From assembly GCA_003254905.1 (NCBI GenBank), contig QANU01046775.1, positions 1 to 64,000 on the forward strand: DNA of 64,000 nucleotides, given 5' to 3'. The stretch is from Nissolia schottii. Lineage: Eukaryota; Streptophyta; Magnoliopsida; Fabales; Fabaceae. The notes under the pieces were generated by a model that saw only the letters and a list, made by a program, of their open reading frames with translations, did not search any database and was not told where the DNA came from. The translations under genes were made by a program, and so were the position numbers. Below are positions 48,700 through 59,821 of this stretch, piece by piece (positions within the stretch are counted from its first letter, which is position 1; every line of letters begins with the position of its first letter).

Positions 48700-50960
48700 C
48701 CTTTAAGCTCTGTCTTCACTTGTTCTAAGGCGACCACCTCTAAGGCGATTTTTCTTCTGAGACTCGAGGGCTTTGCCTTTGCCGTGCGGAGGATCATCCC
48801 CTCTTCGTCTTCTGCGTCAACTCTGTAAGTACTTCTAGTCCCTCTCTGTTTCTGGTTTGTTGTTTCGCATACATTTCTGTTTCTGCTCTTGCTGCTGGGT
48901 TGTTCTCCTTAGTTTCTGTAGTCTGTAGGTCGAATTTATTGCTTCTGCCTTTGCTATAGTTGGGTTACTCCCCTGTGGGTTGTTGCTGTTGGGCTGTCGT
49001 TATAGGGATTTAGTTTATGCGGTGAGTTGTTCATGGGGGTTTTGTTCTCTGTTTTTTTTTTGTTTCAGTTTTCTGTACATTTGTGATAGGGAGGAAAAGG
49101 GATCACCAGGGGGAGAGGAGAGAGCGTCCGTTGAGGGACGCGCATGAGAGGTTGTCTTATGGCTGGATAGATCCAGAGGTTTTTGCTATTCCTTCGATGT
49201 TTGATTCGGACTCCGTCGAGCGCCTGCAAGAGGCGTTTGTGCTGACAGATGAGGGGTTGGAGGACCACGAATATGTCGTGGGTGCTGCCTCCGCGGACGA
49301 GAGGGTGTGCATGGCAAGGCACACCGATACTCCCCACTTCCTGTCGATGTACGAGGTGCTCTTCACGCGACTGGGGGTGAGGCTAACTTTTACCCCTTTC
49401 GAGCGGGAGGTAATGGCCTTGTGGGCCTTCAGCCCTACACAACTCCACCCGAACGATGAGCACTACTCTGCGGGTATCAGACGGTGTGCGGCGTGTTTGA
49501 ACTTGAGCCGTATGCCAAGACCTTCCTCAGCATATACTCCTTGATAAACCCCAAGGGGGTGGTGATTCCGGGGACTCGTTGCCGGTACCGGAGCTGGCAC
49601 ACGTTCAAGGGGTACGCTGGGACGAAGGTGTTTACGCGATGGGAGGAGTCCTACCAGGAGTTCAAGTAGAAGTATTTCAAAGTCTTTTCCGCTCCGGGGA
49701 GGACAGCTTTTTGGAAGGGGGATCGGGATACAGTGGTGGGGATATCTTGTTACTGGAATAAGGAAATTCGTCCTCACCGTCCCGGGAATTTTTTCGCGGA
49801 GGAGCTGATTTAGCTGGAGTTCTTTCTGGCTCTGTCTGGCGGGAGTCCGCTGAACGTGCGGTTGATCGTTGAGGGGCTGGACGAGACCGTCGAGTCTTAT
49901 CTAGGTAGACGCTTTATTTCTTGTGTTTTATGTTGTTGCTCTTTCTATTTTTGATTTCTGATGTTTTCTGTGTAGGTTCGAAGCTGCGCGAGTCCTCCGC
50001 CGCCATGAATAAGTTTGCCGAGTTGAGGAAGGCTAAGGCTGTTACTGCCAGCCGGAAAGCAACAGAGCAGAAGACCGTCGCGAAACCTGTCCAGCGGTCG
50101 CCGCCTCCTCCTCTATCACCAGTGCCCTCGCCGGCTCACTCTGCTGTAGGGGGGCCGCGCCTTCTCTGTCCGTGCAGTCTGTTCCTCGGGACATTGCCTA
50201 GCGGTCACCACAGTCCCTTCCACGTAAGTGACAAAGAGGGGCAGAGTCCCTGGACAAGGATGACCGGGCCGTTAGCGCGCTAGCCAGGGCATACCCGGAG
50301 GACGTCAACTTTCCGCGCATCTTTAGGCGGAGTTTCTTTCACGGTAAGGCCCGTCGCCATCTAGAGGGGGTCTCTTCCAACGTCGCGATGGCGCGGACCT
50401 TCCGGCTCTTAGGGGAAGCTTCTGGGCTGTTGGTTCGTGTATCTGAGCAGATGGCCAGTCCTGAAGAGATGGAGACTCTATGCGGGGAACTGACGCGGTC
50501 AGAGGATGAAATTAAGAAGCCGCGGGCTCAGCTGGCAGTGTCTGAGGATAGGGCTAGGGCTCTCGAGACCGCCGCGGATGATAATGCGGCCCTTGTTGCG
50601 GAAAAGTCGCGCCTGCTAACTGGTGTGCGGGCGGAAGCTGAGCGGAATGCCAGGGCCGAGCAAGAGGCGCTGGCTGAGCTGAAGAAAAGAGATGCACAGT
50701 TGGAAAAGGTGCGTGCGGGGGCGGAAGAAGTGCGGAAGGTGCTGGCTGATCGTGATACGCAGTGTGAGTTGCTCCGGGGGGAAGTGGACACGTTGCTGAA
50801 GCTATCTGAGGATATGGTCGGTGCCACTTTTGAAACGGTAATGGGACAGGTTAAACACCTTGCACCGGACGTTGATTGGAGCATTGTCTCCATAGATAAA
50901 TATTATGATGCCAATGCAGGAGTGATCAAGGAGGTTCCCGCGGAGGCTCTGCAGGAGTAA
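48700..50960 (+). pseudogene. Antisense ORF of the Tat-like element (gypsy-type Transposase_28-like, coiled coil)
   Basis: Runs opposite to gag. A leader intron (48825-49068) and a second intron (49905-49975) have GT/AG ends; the second rejoins SYLG to SKLRESS. The N-terminal part (from 49083) has FLSMYEVLFTRLGVRLTF and SPTQLHPN, matching the putative gypsy-type transposon domain (Pfam Transposase_28). The C-terminal part (50388-50960) is a long coiled coil (SRLLTGVRAEAERNARAEQE, KKRDAQLEKVRAGAEEVRKV). Broken by a frameshift near 49465, stops at 49667 and 49811, and a shift near 50240. Such extra antisense ORFs are known in Tat-lineage elements; their role is unknown. Confidence 0.75.
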
Positions 50961-51116
50961 ATTTGTATTTTATTTTATTTTCTTTTTTGGACTTGTAATG
51001 AGTACCTGATGAATATAATGGAGCAGTACTTTGTAATGTGTTTGTGCATGAGCTTTTTTTTTTTTGCAATTGCTTTGGATATGTCGTTGTTCCGCAGTGA
51101 TGTATGTATGCAGTGA

Positions 51117-51552
51117 TTAGGCGCGAATTCGTTCCGCGGTAGACTTATTCATTCAATGGTTAGGACCATAGTTGCAAATTTGTTCTGCGGCTCGTTCAAT
51201 GGTTATGACCATGATTAGCTGTGATTTGTTCCGTGGTAAGTTTGTGTGCTCAATGGTTGAGATCATGGGTAGGCGCGGTAGACTTATGTATTTAATGGTT
51301 AAGACCATGGTTAAGCGCGAATATGTTCCGCGGTGAATTTTCACTGATTATGACCAGGGTTAGGCGCGAATTTGTTCCGTTGTGCGTTTAAATGGTTAAG
51401 ACCATGGTTACGCGCGAATTTGTTTACGCGGTGTATTTCACTGGTTAAGACCAGGGTTAGGCGCGAATTTGCTCCGCGGTACGTTTGGCGTGAATTTGTT
51501 CTGTTGTGTGCTTCAATGGTTAAGACCATGGTTAAGCATGAATTTGTTCTGC
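51117..51552. repeat. Tandem repeat between gag and antisense ORF
   Basis: About eight imperfect units of roughly 45-60 bp with GCGCGAATTTGTTCCGCGGT and AATGGTTAAGACCATGGTTA. The second motif contains AACCATGGTTTAA-like dyads (GGTTAAGACC). Tandem repeats in untranslated parts are typical of Tat/Ogre elements. Confidence 0.8.
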
Positions 51553-51762
51553 AAATGAACTTTTTATTTGATAAGGGTCACGTGGCCTGTTGGTACAGGA
51601 ATATTCGCAGAAGAATTTAAATGTAAAATGCGCGGAGGTTCATGGCATTTCACTCGAAGGAGTTCATTTTTATTTTTTATTTTATTTTTTTAACTTGAAG
51701 AACGGGAGTGCTTTTTCCGCGGGGGGCGGACATGAACCTGTTGAGTGAGGCTATCTGCCCGG

Positions 51763-53140
51763 TCAGGCCTTGGACTTGTTCACGTATCGTTCCAGCCGGC
51801 CTCCGCGTACCCAGCTTTCCACCTTGTCCTTGAGATCCACACATTCTTCTGTTGCGTGGCCGTTCCTGTCATGGTACGCGCAGTATAAGTTGGTGTCTGC
51901 ACCTGAACGGGTCCTCAAGGGCTTTGGTTTTGGGAAGTCCTGCCTTTGCTGCAGCTCTCTGTACAGCTGCGTTAGGGATACGTTCAGCGGGGCGTAATTG
52001 GTGTAACGCCCTTCTTTGTGTATCCGCGGTATGTCGCTCCTTAGTCTGTCTCTGCGGATAGGCTGGTGGAAATTTTTGCTCGGGTCTTCCGCTGCTACTG
52101 GGCCATCTCGGGGCGGGTTGCCTTTGATGGCCTGTATTCCCTCTTCTTGATAGAGGTACTCCTCGGCTCGTTCCTGTATTTCAATAAGGTTGCGCGGAGG
52201 GCGCTTGGAGAGGTTCTTGGCAAAGGGACTGCCCTTCTTGAGGCCGTTTGTTAGGCCCATCAGCACTGCCTGCAGTTGCAGGTCTTCTACCTGCACGCAT
52301 TCCTCGTAGAAGCGGTCGAGGTACTGGCAGAGGGACTCATCCCCTCTCTGGATTACGCCCAGTAGGCTCACTGCCGTTTTGGGCTTGGTTCTTTTAGTGG
52401 TGAAATTCGCGAGGAAACGCTCTGCGAGGTCGTCGAAGCACTGGATGCACTTCGGCGGTAGGGCGTTGAACCACATCAGGGCGCCTTTCCTGAGGGTTAC
52501 GGGAAATGATTTACACTGGATGGCATCAGAGACCCCGTCCAGGACCATCCGATGTCCGAAGGCATCAAGATGGTGCTGGGGGTCCGAGGTACCATCGTAT
52601 GCTTCCATGTCTGTTGGAGGTCGGAACCTTTGGGGCGGGATGGCCGCGAGGATGTCTTCTCGGAACGGAGCAGATTCTTTCCGTGATATGGAAAGCTTCC
52701 GTGGACCGCTCGCAGTATACAGATTCAGCTTCTCTGTCGGGAGTGGCATGGCTGGGGCCCTTGTTGCGGTTAAAACCGCCAAAGGGGCGTCTTTGCTCGG
52801 CATCCTTCTTCGCCTTTTCTGCAGCTTCGCGGAGCTCTTTTTGTCTACGTTCCTCGTTCATTCGGGCTAGTTGGCTCAGGGCCGCCTCTAGGCGGGCGAT
52901 CTTTTCCGCTTGGGTCTGGACCACGTCAGCCAGAGTCGGCGGGGGAGGTAGGTCTTCCCCCGCAGGCTGTTGTTGTGGTTGGCTCCTCGGAGGTGACGGC
53001 ATGGGGGAGATTGGCGGAGTGGTCATCGCCGGGGACTGTGACGCCGGTGGAGATTGGGATGGCACCACCGGGGAGTCGACGGGTGCTGATCCCCTGGAGT
53101 TCACCACTCTGTATGTCCTTCGTGTGTTCTTTGGAGGCAT
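51763..53140 (-). pseudogene. Gag of the Tat-like element, frameshifted
   Basis: The 5' frame (53140 to about 52740) begins MPPKNTRRTYRVVNSRG, is Pro-rich, and has a coiled coil (DVVQTQAEKIARLEAALSQL). The second frame (to 51763) has PTDMEAYDGTSDPQHHLDAF, KGALMWFNALPP, LAERFLANF and ESLCQYLDRFYEECVQV, the gag core. It ends with the zinc-knuckle-like YCAYHDRNGHATEECVDLKD, followed by a stop. A single shift near 52740 separates the two frames. Gag would form the particle. No pol follows. Confidence 0.87.
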
Positions 53141-53207
53141 GTTGTTGGCGAGGATGATGATGATGGGTGCTCAGGTTTCAGAGAGAAGGTGGGGATGCTG
53201 AAAAAAG

Positions 53208-53226
53208 TCCCCACAGACGGCGCCAA
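53208..53226 (-). other. Primer-binding site of the Tat-like element
   Basis: TTGGCGCCGTCTGTGGGGA on the minus strand, starting directly at the inner edge of the right LTR. It fixes element polarity. Confidence 0.88.
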
Positions 53227-53692
53227 TGTTCCGAAGTATGCACCTCGGTACAATCTCTGGATCCTAAGGCTCTGGGAAAAGATGAAGGCTCTGGCTCTGG
53301 CACGATCAATCTCTGAACTCGCGTTGCGGTGGGTACCTACAATCACTCCAACGCTCAAGTAAGCAAGGGTGTAAGGAGTATAGTGAATGATAATTGGATG
53401 ATCCTCATACCTAGGGTGCGGGCTGTTACATAGCTGAGGCGGTTGAGGTTGTTCTGCGTATCGCGGCGGTGGGAGAATATCTCGACCTCGCGTCATGCGC
53501 GTTGTCCACGGATCCCGGGATGGCTTATCCTGGATAGATAAGATGACCGGGGACCTCGGGGCAGCTTATCCTGGGCAGTTAGGAGGGCGGTGATCTCAGG
53601 GTGGCTTATCCCGAGTGGTTGAGTCGGGTCCGCGGATATGGGCCTGGGTGAGTGGGTTGCTAGGATGGTCCTTTATGGCCCAGTCCGTAACA
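53227..53692 (-). repeat. 5' LTR of the Tat-like element
   Basis: Plus-strand ends are TGTTCCGAAGTATGCACC and CCAGTCCGTAACA. Next to the primer site on the left and the ATTTA duplication on the right. Confidence 0.93.
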
Positions 53693-53838
53693 ATTTATAT
53701 CCCATAATATGGTCTATGAAAAAAATTTATATTTGCATGGGTCTGTGTCTGAAATCGCCATACCCTGTGGCGATTTCAGACCCAGACCCATACAATTGTA
53801 AATTTGTATTCCAACCCATATTTTGATATATAAACTAT
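53693..53838. repeat. Foldback element with one long hairpin
   Basis: A core hairpin at 53747-53781 pairs TCTGAAATCGCCA with TGGCGATTTCAGA around a 7-nt loop. Flanking GGGTCTG / CAGACCC extends it to 21 of 22 paired bases, and looser pairing continues through AAATTTA and ATATGG segments for about 70 bp per arm. It belongs to the same family as 44540-44950. Confidence 0.8.
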
Positions 53839-53839
53839 G

Positions 53840-55300
53840 CTAAAGTGGGTCTCGATGAGTTGTTGTCTCATCGATCCTTCAGCAAACACTTGGAGAGGCT
53901 GATTAAGTATATTGCAAATGATATGGATTTGCTCAAGAGGCAAAGTGATCGAAGGAATGTTGGTTTCAGTGGTCTTGAATTCTGTAGCAAGGGAAGGCAA
54001 GCGAATGCTTTGACTTGATAAAGCAAGATTAGTAGTCTTGATCTTAGAGATGGTTTGTTGAAGAGATCGAAGTCGTGAAAGCAAGATCGGTCCTCTTAAG
54101 TTGAGTTTGACATCATATTTATTTTGTAAGTTTATCAATGAATGTGTGCTCGAGGGAAGTGATTTGATAATCATGGACACTTAGGGGAAGAATCTCTTCA
54201 TCACCATGTTTTAGGGTGGCACTAGATGGCTTGGGATTGACCTTGGTTGGTTGAGGTGATTGATCTTCTGGCCATGCCTTCAAGAACTCAGCCTCGATTC
54301 TTTTAGAGTCTTTTTCCATTGTGAGGTTATCACCTTCTTCTTCTTCCGTTTGCTTACTAGTCTTTTTCACTAGCTTGACGGGATCACTTTTTGTTCTTTT
54401 GTCATCATTGAATGGCGCAAATAGCTATATATATACATATAAAAGTTTTTACATATTCTATATATATTTTTGTTTAATAATGCAATGGTTATGTTAAGGA
54501 GTACCTTCAATCCTTGGATAACTGCGAGATTGTGGTCAGATTGAGGAGTGAATTTTTCCAACGGGAGTGTGATTGAAGGTGATTGACTTGGAGTAGAAGT
54601 AGACTATTATAAAATATGAATTATTATCACTAAAACCATAATCAAATGATTCATAAGATAAAACTTCACCTTAACCTTTGGAATCTTGTCGGGAGAAGAG
54701 GTGGACCCTTTCCTTTTATTTTCCATTTTCTTCACGGGTTCAGTTGACTGCGAGAAGACCATGTAATGAAGCATTTTTTTTGGCCCTCATCCTTAACTTT
54801 GGTCTTGACTAGAGCCATGAATGTATTAAAGTATAACTATCCAAAAAATATATAAAATGAAAGATGAATTATTGGTGCAAAAATTAAAAAAAATAAAAAA
54901 TTACTAACCCTTTTGAGCTCTTTTGGGTTTTGGTGGCAGAACGCCTTCCTACGGAGATGAAGGTTCAAATTTAAAATTTTTCCTTATCACTGACAGTTCA
55001 AAAATAGTTCATCATATTAATTAGTGCTTCCACCACTTAACAAAAGAGCCAATCGGGAGACAAATTGGTTCAATATCAAATTGATACTTGTAATTAAAGT
55101 GCCAATTTTTGCTTTTTCTTTGCAAGTACCTTTTTCAATTTCTTGATGGAATATAATCGATCATTGAAAATGGGTGGATCAGATATGATGTAACGAGGGG
55201 TTGGAATTGCTTGAGAAAACCCGAATTGATGACAAACTTGATGAGGAGAGTGAAGGGTAAAACCATTCATCAACAAATCTGAATTTTCGTTTGCCATTCA
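53840..55300 (-). pseudogene. 5' part of decayed multi-exon gene, possibly plant-mobile-domain type
   Basis: Exon-like minus-strand blocks are separated by AT-rich intron-like DNA: 55297-55094 (MANENSDLLMNGFTLHSPHQ with VCHQFGFSQAIPTPR, reminiscent of plant mobile domain proteins), about 54780-54670 (KKMENKRKGSTSSPDKIPKV, then a GTGAAG donor), 54600-54500 (SPSITLPLEKFTPQSDHNLA) and 54410-54119 (KKTSKQTEEEEGDNL, EAEFLKAWPEDQSPQPTKVN). Its 3' end would be 47402-47782, beyond the Tat-like insertion. Domain assignment is weak, and no complete frame exists. Confidence 0.4.
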
Positions 55301-55309
55301 ACCCCATTT

Positions 55310-55730
55310 TGCATTGATCGAGACTAGGAGAAGTAATTGGTTTCGGTCAGCGGTTGTGCAATGAGAACTAGGCTAGGGTGATCAAAAGGGTGGAGAGAGA
55401 GTGGGGATTGAAAAGCTCAAACAGTGTAGCCATGGTGAAAGTTTCTAGGAAAATGAAGGTTTTTCGAGAAAAAGAAAAAGGAAAACGAGTGCTCCAAATG
55501 AAAGAGGAAACAAAATGTGAAAGAGAGAGAAATTAGAATACTTTCGATACCATATTGAGTTGAAGAGTGTGAGAAATAAATTCAGTAATTCTCATTGAAT
55601 GAAATGGACTACATTATATAAAAGGAGATACAAAAAGAGTAAAAGGGAGCATAGGGAGGTTGTTATAGCTCAATAACTTGTAACTAGCTTATAACTAGCA
55701 AAATACTTGTTGTGTAAATAACTAATCATG
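55310..55730 (-). mobile_element. Ty1/copia LTR, primer site and gag start (fragment)
   Basis: On the minus strand an LTR with a TATATAA box (about 55612) ends near 55556. It is followed by the primer site TGGTATCGAAAG (55552-55541), a leader with MATLFELFNP-like sequence, then SLVLIAQPLTETNYFSWSRS, the start of a copia Gag. The fragment is cut off just before the coding block at 55297. Confidence 0.65.
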
Positions 55731-56001
55731 CATAAATATATGATATATAGTAATAGAAAGGGGAGAGAGGAGAGAGAATAGAGGAAATAAGAAAGAGAAA
55801 AAGAGGAATTAAATATGAGAGAGAAAAGAATAAATAAGGGAGAGTAAATTATAACAATAGCTCTAAAAGTAAATGTTTATTTAAATAAAACAAGTGATAT
55901 TTAGGTCCAAAAGTTTTGGAGCTGATTGCTAACCTCTTTTTTCATAAAAAAAAGATGGGGATTAGATAAACTCATATGCATACGTGTGTACACACCCATG
56001 A
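55731..56001. other. Non-coding AG-rich sequence
   Basis: A run of (GAGA)-rich DNA at 55755-55850. Nothing else seen. Confidence 0.45.
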
Positions 56002-56147
56002 TTTAGTTAGCCATGTTCACATTCACCTTCTCTCTTTAAGCAACCGCCACCAAATTATAATTGGAACTCGAAGTGGTGGTAGGCACAATGTTAGCATACG
56101 GTGTTTGGATTCTTAGAAACTGAGAGGATATATCAGCATGTAAACTG
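56002..56147. repeat. 146-bp segment repeated at 56638-56784
   Basis: Reads TTTAGTTAGCCATGTTCACA through ATCAGCATGTAAACTG in both places, with about five differences. The second copy starts right after the single N at 56636. Confidence 0.9.
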
Positions 56148-56635
56148 CTTGTTGGAAGCAGCAGGAAAGAACAAGCCAAGTGCAGGAGCCTTCTTGATGT
56201 ACTTGAGCAGCTTCATTGCAGCAAGATGATGTTCAACCATTGGATTGGCTATAAATTGACTCAGCTGATGTACAGCAAAGGCAAGGTCAGGTCTTGTGCT
56301 CGTAAGATAAATTAAACGGCCAACTAACCTCCTGAATGCTGTTGGGTCTTCTAAGGGTGCTGACCCTTGCTTTTGTAGTTTAAGAGTATAATCAAATGGT
56401 GTAGATGCTGGTTTTGATGCAAGTAGCCCTGCATCCTCAAGTAATTCTAAAGCATATTTTCTTTGAAATAAAGCAATACCTTTAGTGCTGCGAGCAAGTT
56501 CCATTCCCAAAAAATATTTCGCATCACCTAAGTCCTTTATGGTGAATTTGGAATGCAATTGAGCTCGGATATATTCAATCTCAGCAAGGTTATTACCAGT
56601 AAGCAGTAAATCATCAACATAAACTAACACAGCAG
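56148..56635 (-). pseudogene. Ty1/copia reverse transcriptase C-terminal fragment
   Basis: Minus strand from the N at 56636: MLVYVDDLLLTGNN (the copia YVDD box), DLGDAKYFLGMELARS, KYALELLEDAGLL, RRLVGRLIYLTSTRPDLAFA and the start of the RNase H linker APALGLFFPAAS. It then runs into flanking DNA at 56147 and stops at 56133. The missing upstream part is lost at the N join. The gag of a copia element in the same orientation lies at 60598-61426. Confidence 0.88.
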
Positions 56636-56637
56636 NG

Positions 56638-57870
56638 GTTTAGTTAGCCATGTTCACATTCACCTTCTCTCTTTAAGCAACCGCCATCAAATTATGATTG
56701 GAACTCGAAGTGATGGTAGGCACAATGTTAGCATAGGGTGTTTGGATTCTTAGAAACTGAGAGGATATATCAGCATGTAAACTGATGATGATGATTACAA
56801 TAATTTTCCGAAAATAAATAGCTACAATCCTAACTTCAACTCATATCAATTATGTAGATTGATCAATAGCCAAAAGGGGCTGGTAGTAATTGATAAATAA
56901 ATAAAAGGAGTGGTGTAACTAAAAGCATGAGGCAACAAAAGAGAAGAAAGAGAAAAAGGAAAGAAAAATGGGGACCAATTTGTCCCCCATACTTACCATT
57001 CAGAAACTTCAATTTTATATGAAGTGCACAATTCAAAATTTCGTAACACCATTACAATGGCAATATTCCAAGTCATACTATTAATTTATTTACTCAATGC
57101 AACTGGATACAATTTAAAGTATAACCATAATACTTGTGCTGGAGAGCAACAATTGTCAATAATCAAGATTCATAAAGGATTAAAGGCACACTAAATTGCA
57201 GGAATAGGCTCCTATCCTATCAAATATCAACCGCAGAAAAAGGCAGGGAGTTGCTCTAATTCGGAGATATATTGATTGACCCAACTTAGTAGTATCCAAA
57301 AGGCCCACGTAACTCTCATTTGTAGGCCATGTTCTAAGGACCAGAACATTCATGGGTTACTCAAAGAACCCTCCCTTCCATATTTGGGCCGAAAGATTTA
57401 ACAATTCTTTGCATATTCTTTGTAGAGTATCTGAGCACCGTATGGCTTGAATCCATTTTAGGGTTCGTTTGGTTTGTGTTGGTATTTTTGTTTCTCGTTT
57501 GTGTAGGATCTTGCAAAATAAATAGTGGAAATTATAAATAAAAATAGAAAATTGGTTTTTTTTGTTTACCCTTTTTTTATATAAATTTTTGAAAAACAGA
57601 AACTAAACAGAGACTCCGCGCGTGTTAGAATTTTTGTTAAATTATTCTTGTAGTGTGTGTATCTGGAGTAACTCTAATTCGTTTTATTAATATAAAGGTT
57701 CTATAGGTGCATGTGTGCACTAGGCCGGATCCTTCTTTGCCCTAGAGGGGGCGACAACCACCCCAAAAATTCTAATTTTTCTTATAATAGTATAGATATA
57801 TTTTTATTTTCCTTCTTAAAAAAATTGTATATTTATACAAAAAATAAAATAAAATGTTAGTTGTATCCAA
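56638..57870. repeat. Duplicated flank; 56990-57870 recurs at 62097-62975
   Basis: 56990-57870 (TACTTACCATTCAGAAACTT onward) matches 62097-62975 with roughly 2-3% differences. It has no coding capacity. GGCGACAACCACCCC and GGATCCTTCTTTGCCCTAGA are recognisable landmarks in both copies. Confidence 0.88.
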
Positions 57871-59384
57871 TCACTCAATTTTATTACTCTTTTTTTTTTT
57901 TTTAGTTTTAACCTCACTCTTGTATTTTTATTTGTTGTTTCTATCTATATCAAAAAGTAAGAGAAACATGTTATTTCTCACTTCATTCTTTTCCCAACAT
58001 ATATAGGTGTGTTGTTGAGAAAATTATATCTTGTATTGTATATTTATTTTATCTAGTTTTTAAGGATCGATTTTGGTTGAATTGAGATACAATTTTAATG
58101 TTATTTTTTTGATAAAATTATGAGTTGATTATTTTTTACATTTAAGCAATTTGAGAAAGATTATTGTTTTCAAGTCAATATGATGTGTGTATACGAGTCT
58201 TTTGAGTTTTGATTGTAGAATTTGTAATTTCTTTTATAAGAGATATAATATATTCTATGTATAAATTTAATGAGTAAAATTTTATTTTGATCATCCAAAA
58301 GTATAGCAATCTCTACATTAGTCCTTTAAACAAATTGTTTCAATTAGTCTCTTAATAATTAAAAATATCTCTGCGTTGGTCTTTTTAATGAAAATGGAGT
58401 GATCATTATATTTTTAAAGAATTAACAAAATCACTAATATGTAACATCTTTAATCAATAAAAGACTAATTTCATAATTTTTTTAAACAAAACTAATATAG
58501 TGACACTATATAATTAAGAGACCAAATCTAACCTCCTATAAAAACGTTCTAACTCCGCCCCATTGAGTGCACATTTGCCCATGGTTCCTCGTGCAGTTCT
58601 ACATCCTAATATCATATTAATCTGGTAATTGAATTGATTCTCATGAAGGTTAATTGTTGTTCTCTAATGACTAGATATTTTTCAAGCACAGCTTTGGATT
58701 TGGCAAAGATTCAAGTTCAACCAATAAAATTAGACACATGTGTGGTTGTTTTATGGTTTTACTAAAGGGACGATTTTTGATGCGCATGTGAGAGCAGTGA
58801 ATTCTAATACAAATCCCAACCTTCTCATTCAAATGGATTGTGGGTCCAATTTGTGTTTCACAAAGATGGTTTGGTTTCAAACACTTCGCAGCTGCATTGC
58901 TTTTCCTTTTTTTCACTTTGGCTTGATTAGTTTCTTCATTAGTAGGTCTTTTGGGTGAATACAATTTATGCGGTTCCTAAACCATTACCAAGATTGTTTC
59001 ATGTACCACCTAGAATAAAACTATAAAATAACAAATAGGGTTTCTCACATACCCCTTTTTACTAAATATTATTTTGTGCAATGATTTAATTAAATATTTT
59101 TTACTCCAAGACAATAATCTAGTTTGAAACTATGTTTTCAGAATTATAAAATTAAAAATTTCTTTACTTCAAGACTATGATGCACTGAAACGGGTACAAG
59201 TGTCTAATATACGGATAAAAATATCTGACATGGTATGAGAATAATACACAAATACAACATTTTCGAAAAAAAAATATTATTAAGATAATAACTAAGAGCA
59301 TTCAAAAATATTTTGAAGTATAGGGTATGAGTATGACGACTATCATGGCTTCGAGAGTTGTTTTGTAGACCAAAAATGTTACAT
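57871..59384. other. Gene-free AT-rich region
   Basis: No supported gene or element. Opposing open frames at 58671-58964 have no family features. Confidence 0.45.
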
Positions 59385-59572
59385 GTATACCCAATTTCAT
59401 ACACTCATACATACACCATTAATAATGCACAAACTTTATTCTCACGAGCACAAACATTACAAACTTGTAAATGATACTCTCAATTATACTTAATTAAGTG
59501 CACAAACATTACATGAGTTAAAACACAAATTTTATGTATATATGTACGAGTTGTATGTATGGTGTATGATTT
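59385..59572 (+). repeat. MITE-like repeat, copy 2 (cut by an N join)
   Basis: ACATGTATACCCAATTTCAT ... CTCAATTATACTTAATTAAG ... GTATGGTGTATGATTT. The right end is supplied by 59822-59915, which repeats the last 65 bp and adds GGTATACGTGTAGCAAAAC. That end is an inverted match of the left end. Confidence 0.7.
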
Positions 59573-59617
59573 NTTATTAAGATAATAACTAAGAGCATTC
59601 AAAAATATTTTGAAGTA

Positions 59618-59801
59618 ACTAACGGGGGTTGGTCCAAGTGGTAAGCGGCTTGGTATCGCTTAAGCAAGATCCCGAGTTCGAGACTTTGTGAATGCAGTTA
59701 TTCCCGCTGGGAGACTCACACGCCATAGCCAGGTGCGCGACCCGGGTTGACTCGGATTAGTCAAGGCAAAACCTTGGATACCGGGTAGGCAACCTAAAAA
59801 A
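59618..59801 (+). mobile_element. tRNA-derived SINE
   Basis: The body begins GGGGGTTGGTCCAAGTGGTA (A-box-like), with CCGAGTTCGAGAC (B-box-like) 35-45 bp later, the RNA polymerase III promoter pattern of tRNA-derived SINEs. It ends in a run of A. The perfect target duplication AAAAATATTTTGAAGTA flanks it (59601-59617, 59801-59817). The unoccupied site is at about 59304-59323. SINEs move by borrowing LINE machinery. Confidence 0.9.
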
Positions 59802-59821
59802 AAAATATTTTGAAGTATAGN

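Larger units (their letters stand above)
47783..53692 (-). mobile_element. Complete non-autonomous Tat-like LTR retrotransposon
   Basis: Two 466-bp LTRs (47783-48248, 53227-53692) are flanked by the exact duplication ATTTA (47778-47782, 53693-53697). The primer site TTGGCGCCGTCTGTGGGG reads from 53226 on the minus strand, so transcription runs right to left. Inside are gag (53140-51763), a tandem-repeat tract (51117-51552) and an opposite-strand coiled-coil ORF with introns (48650-50960). There is no protease, RT or integrase, so movement would depend on a related element. The LTRs differ at about 16 of 466 sites by hand count, mostly transitions. Confidence 0.93.

Noticed and set aside
58671..58964. 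Overlapping opposing frames of 97 and 72 codons
   Set aside because: No family features, no neighbouring signals, and AT-rich composition as in flanking non-coding DNA.
59628..59690. A tRNA gene at the A/B-box region
   Set aside because: Followed by a non-tRNA body and poly-A and flanked by a target duplication, so it is a SINE rather than a tRNA gene. No cloverleaf acceptor stem seen.
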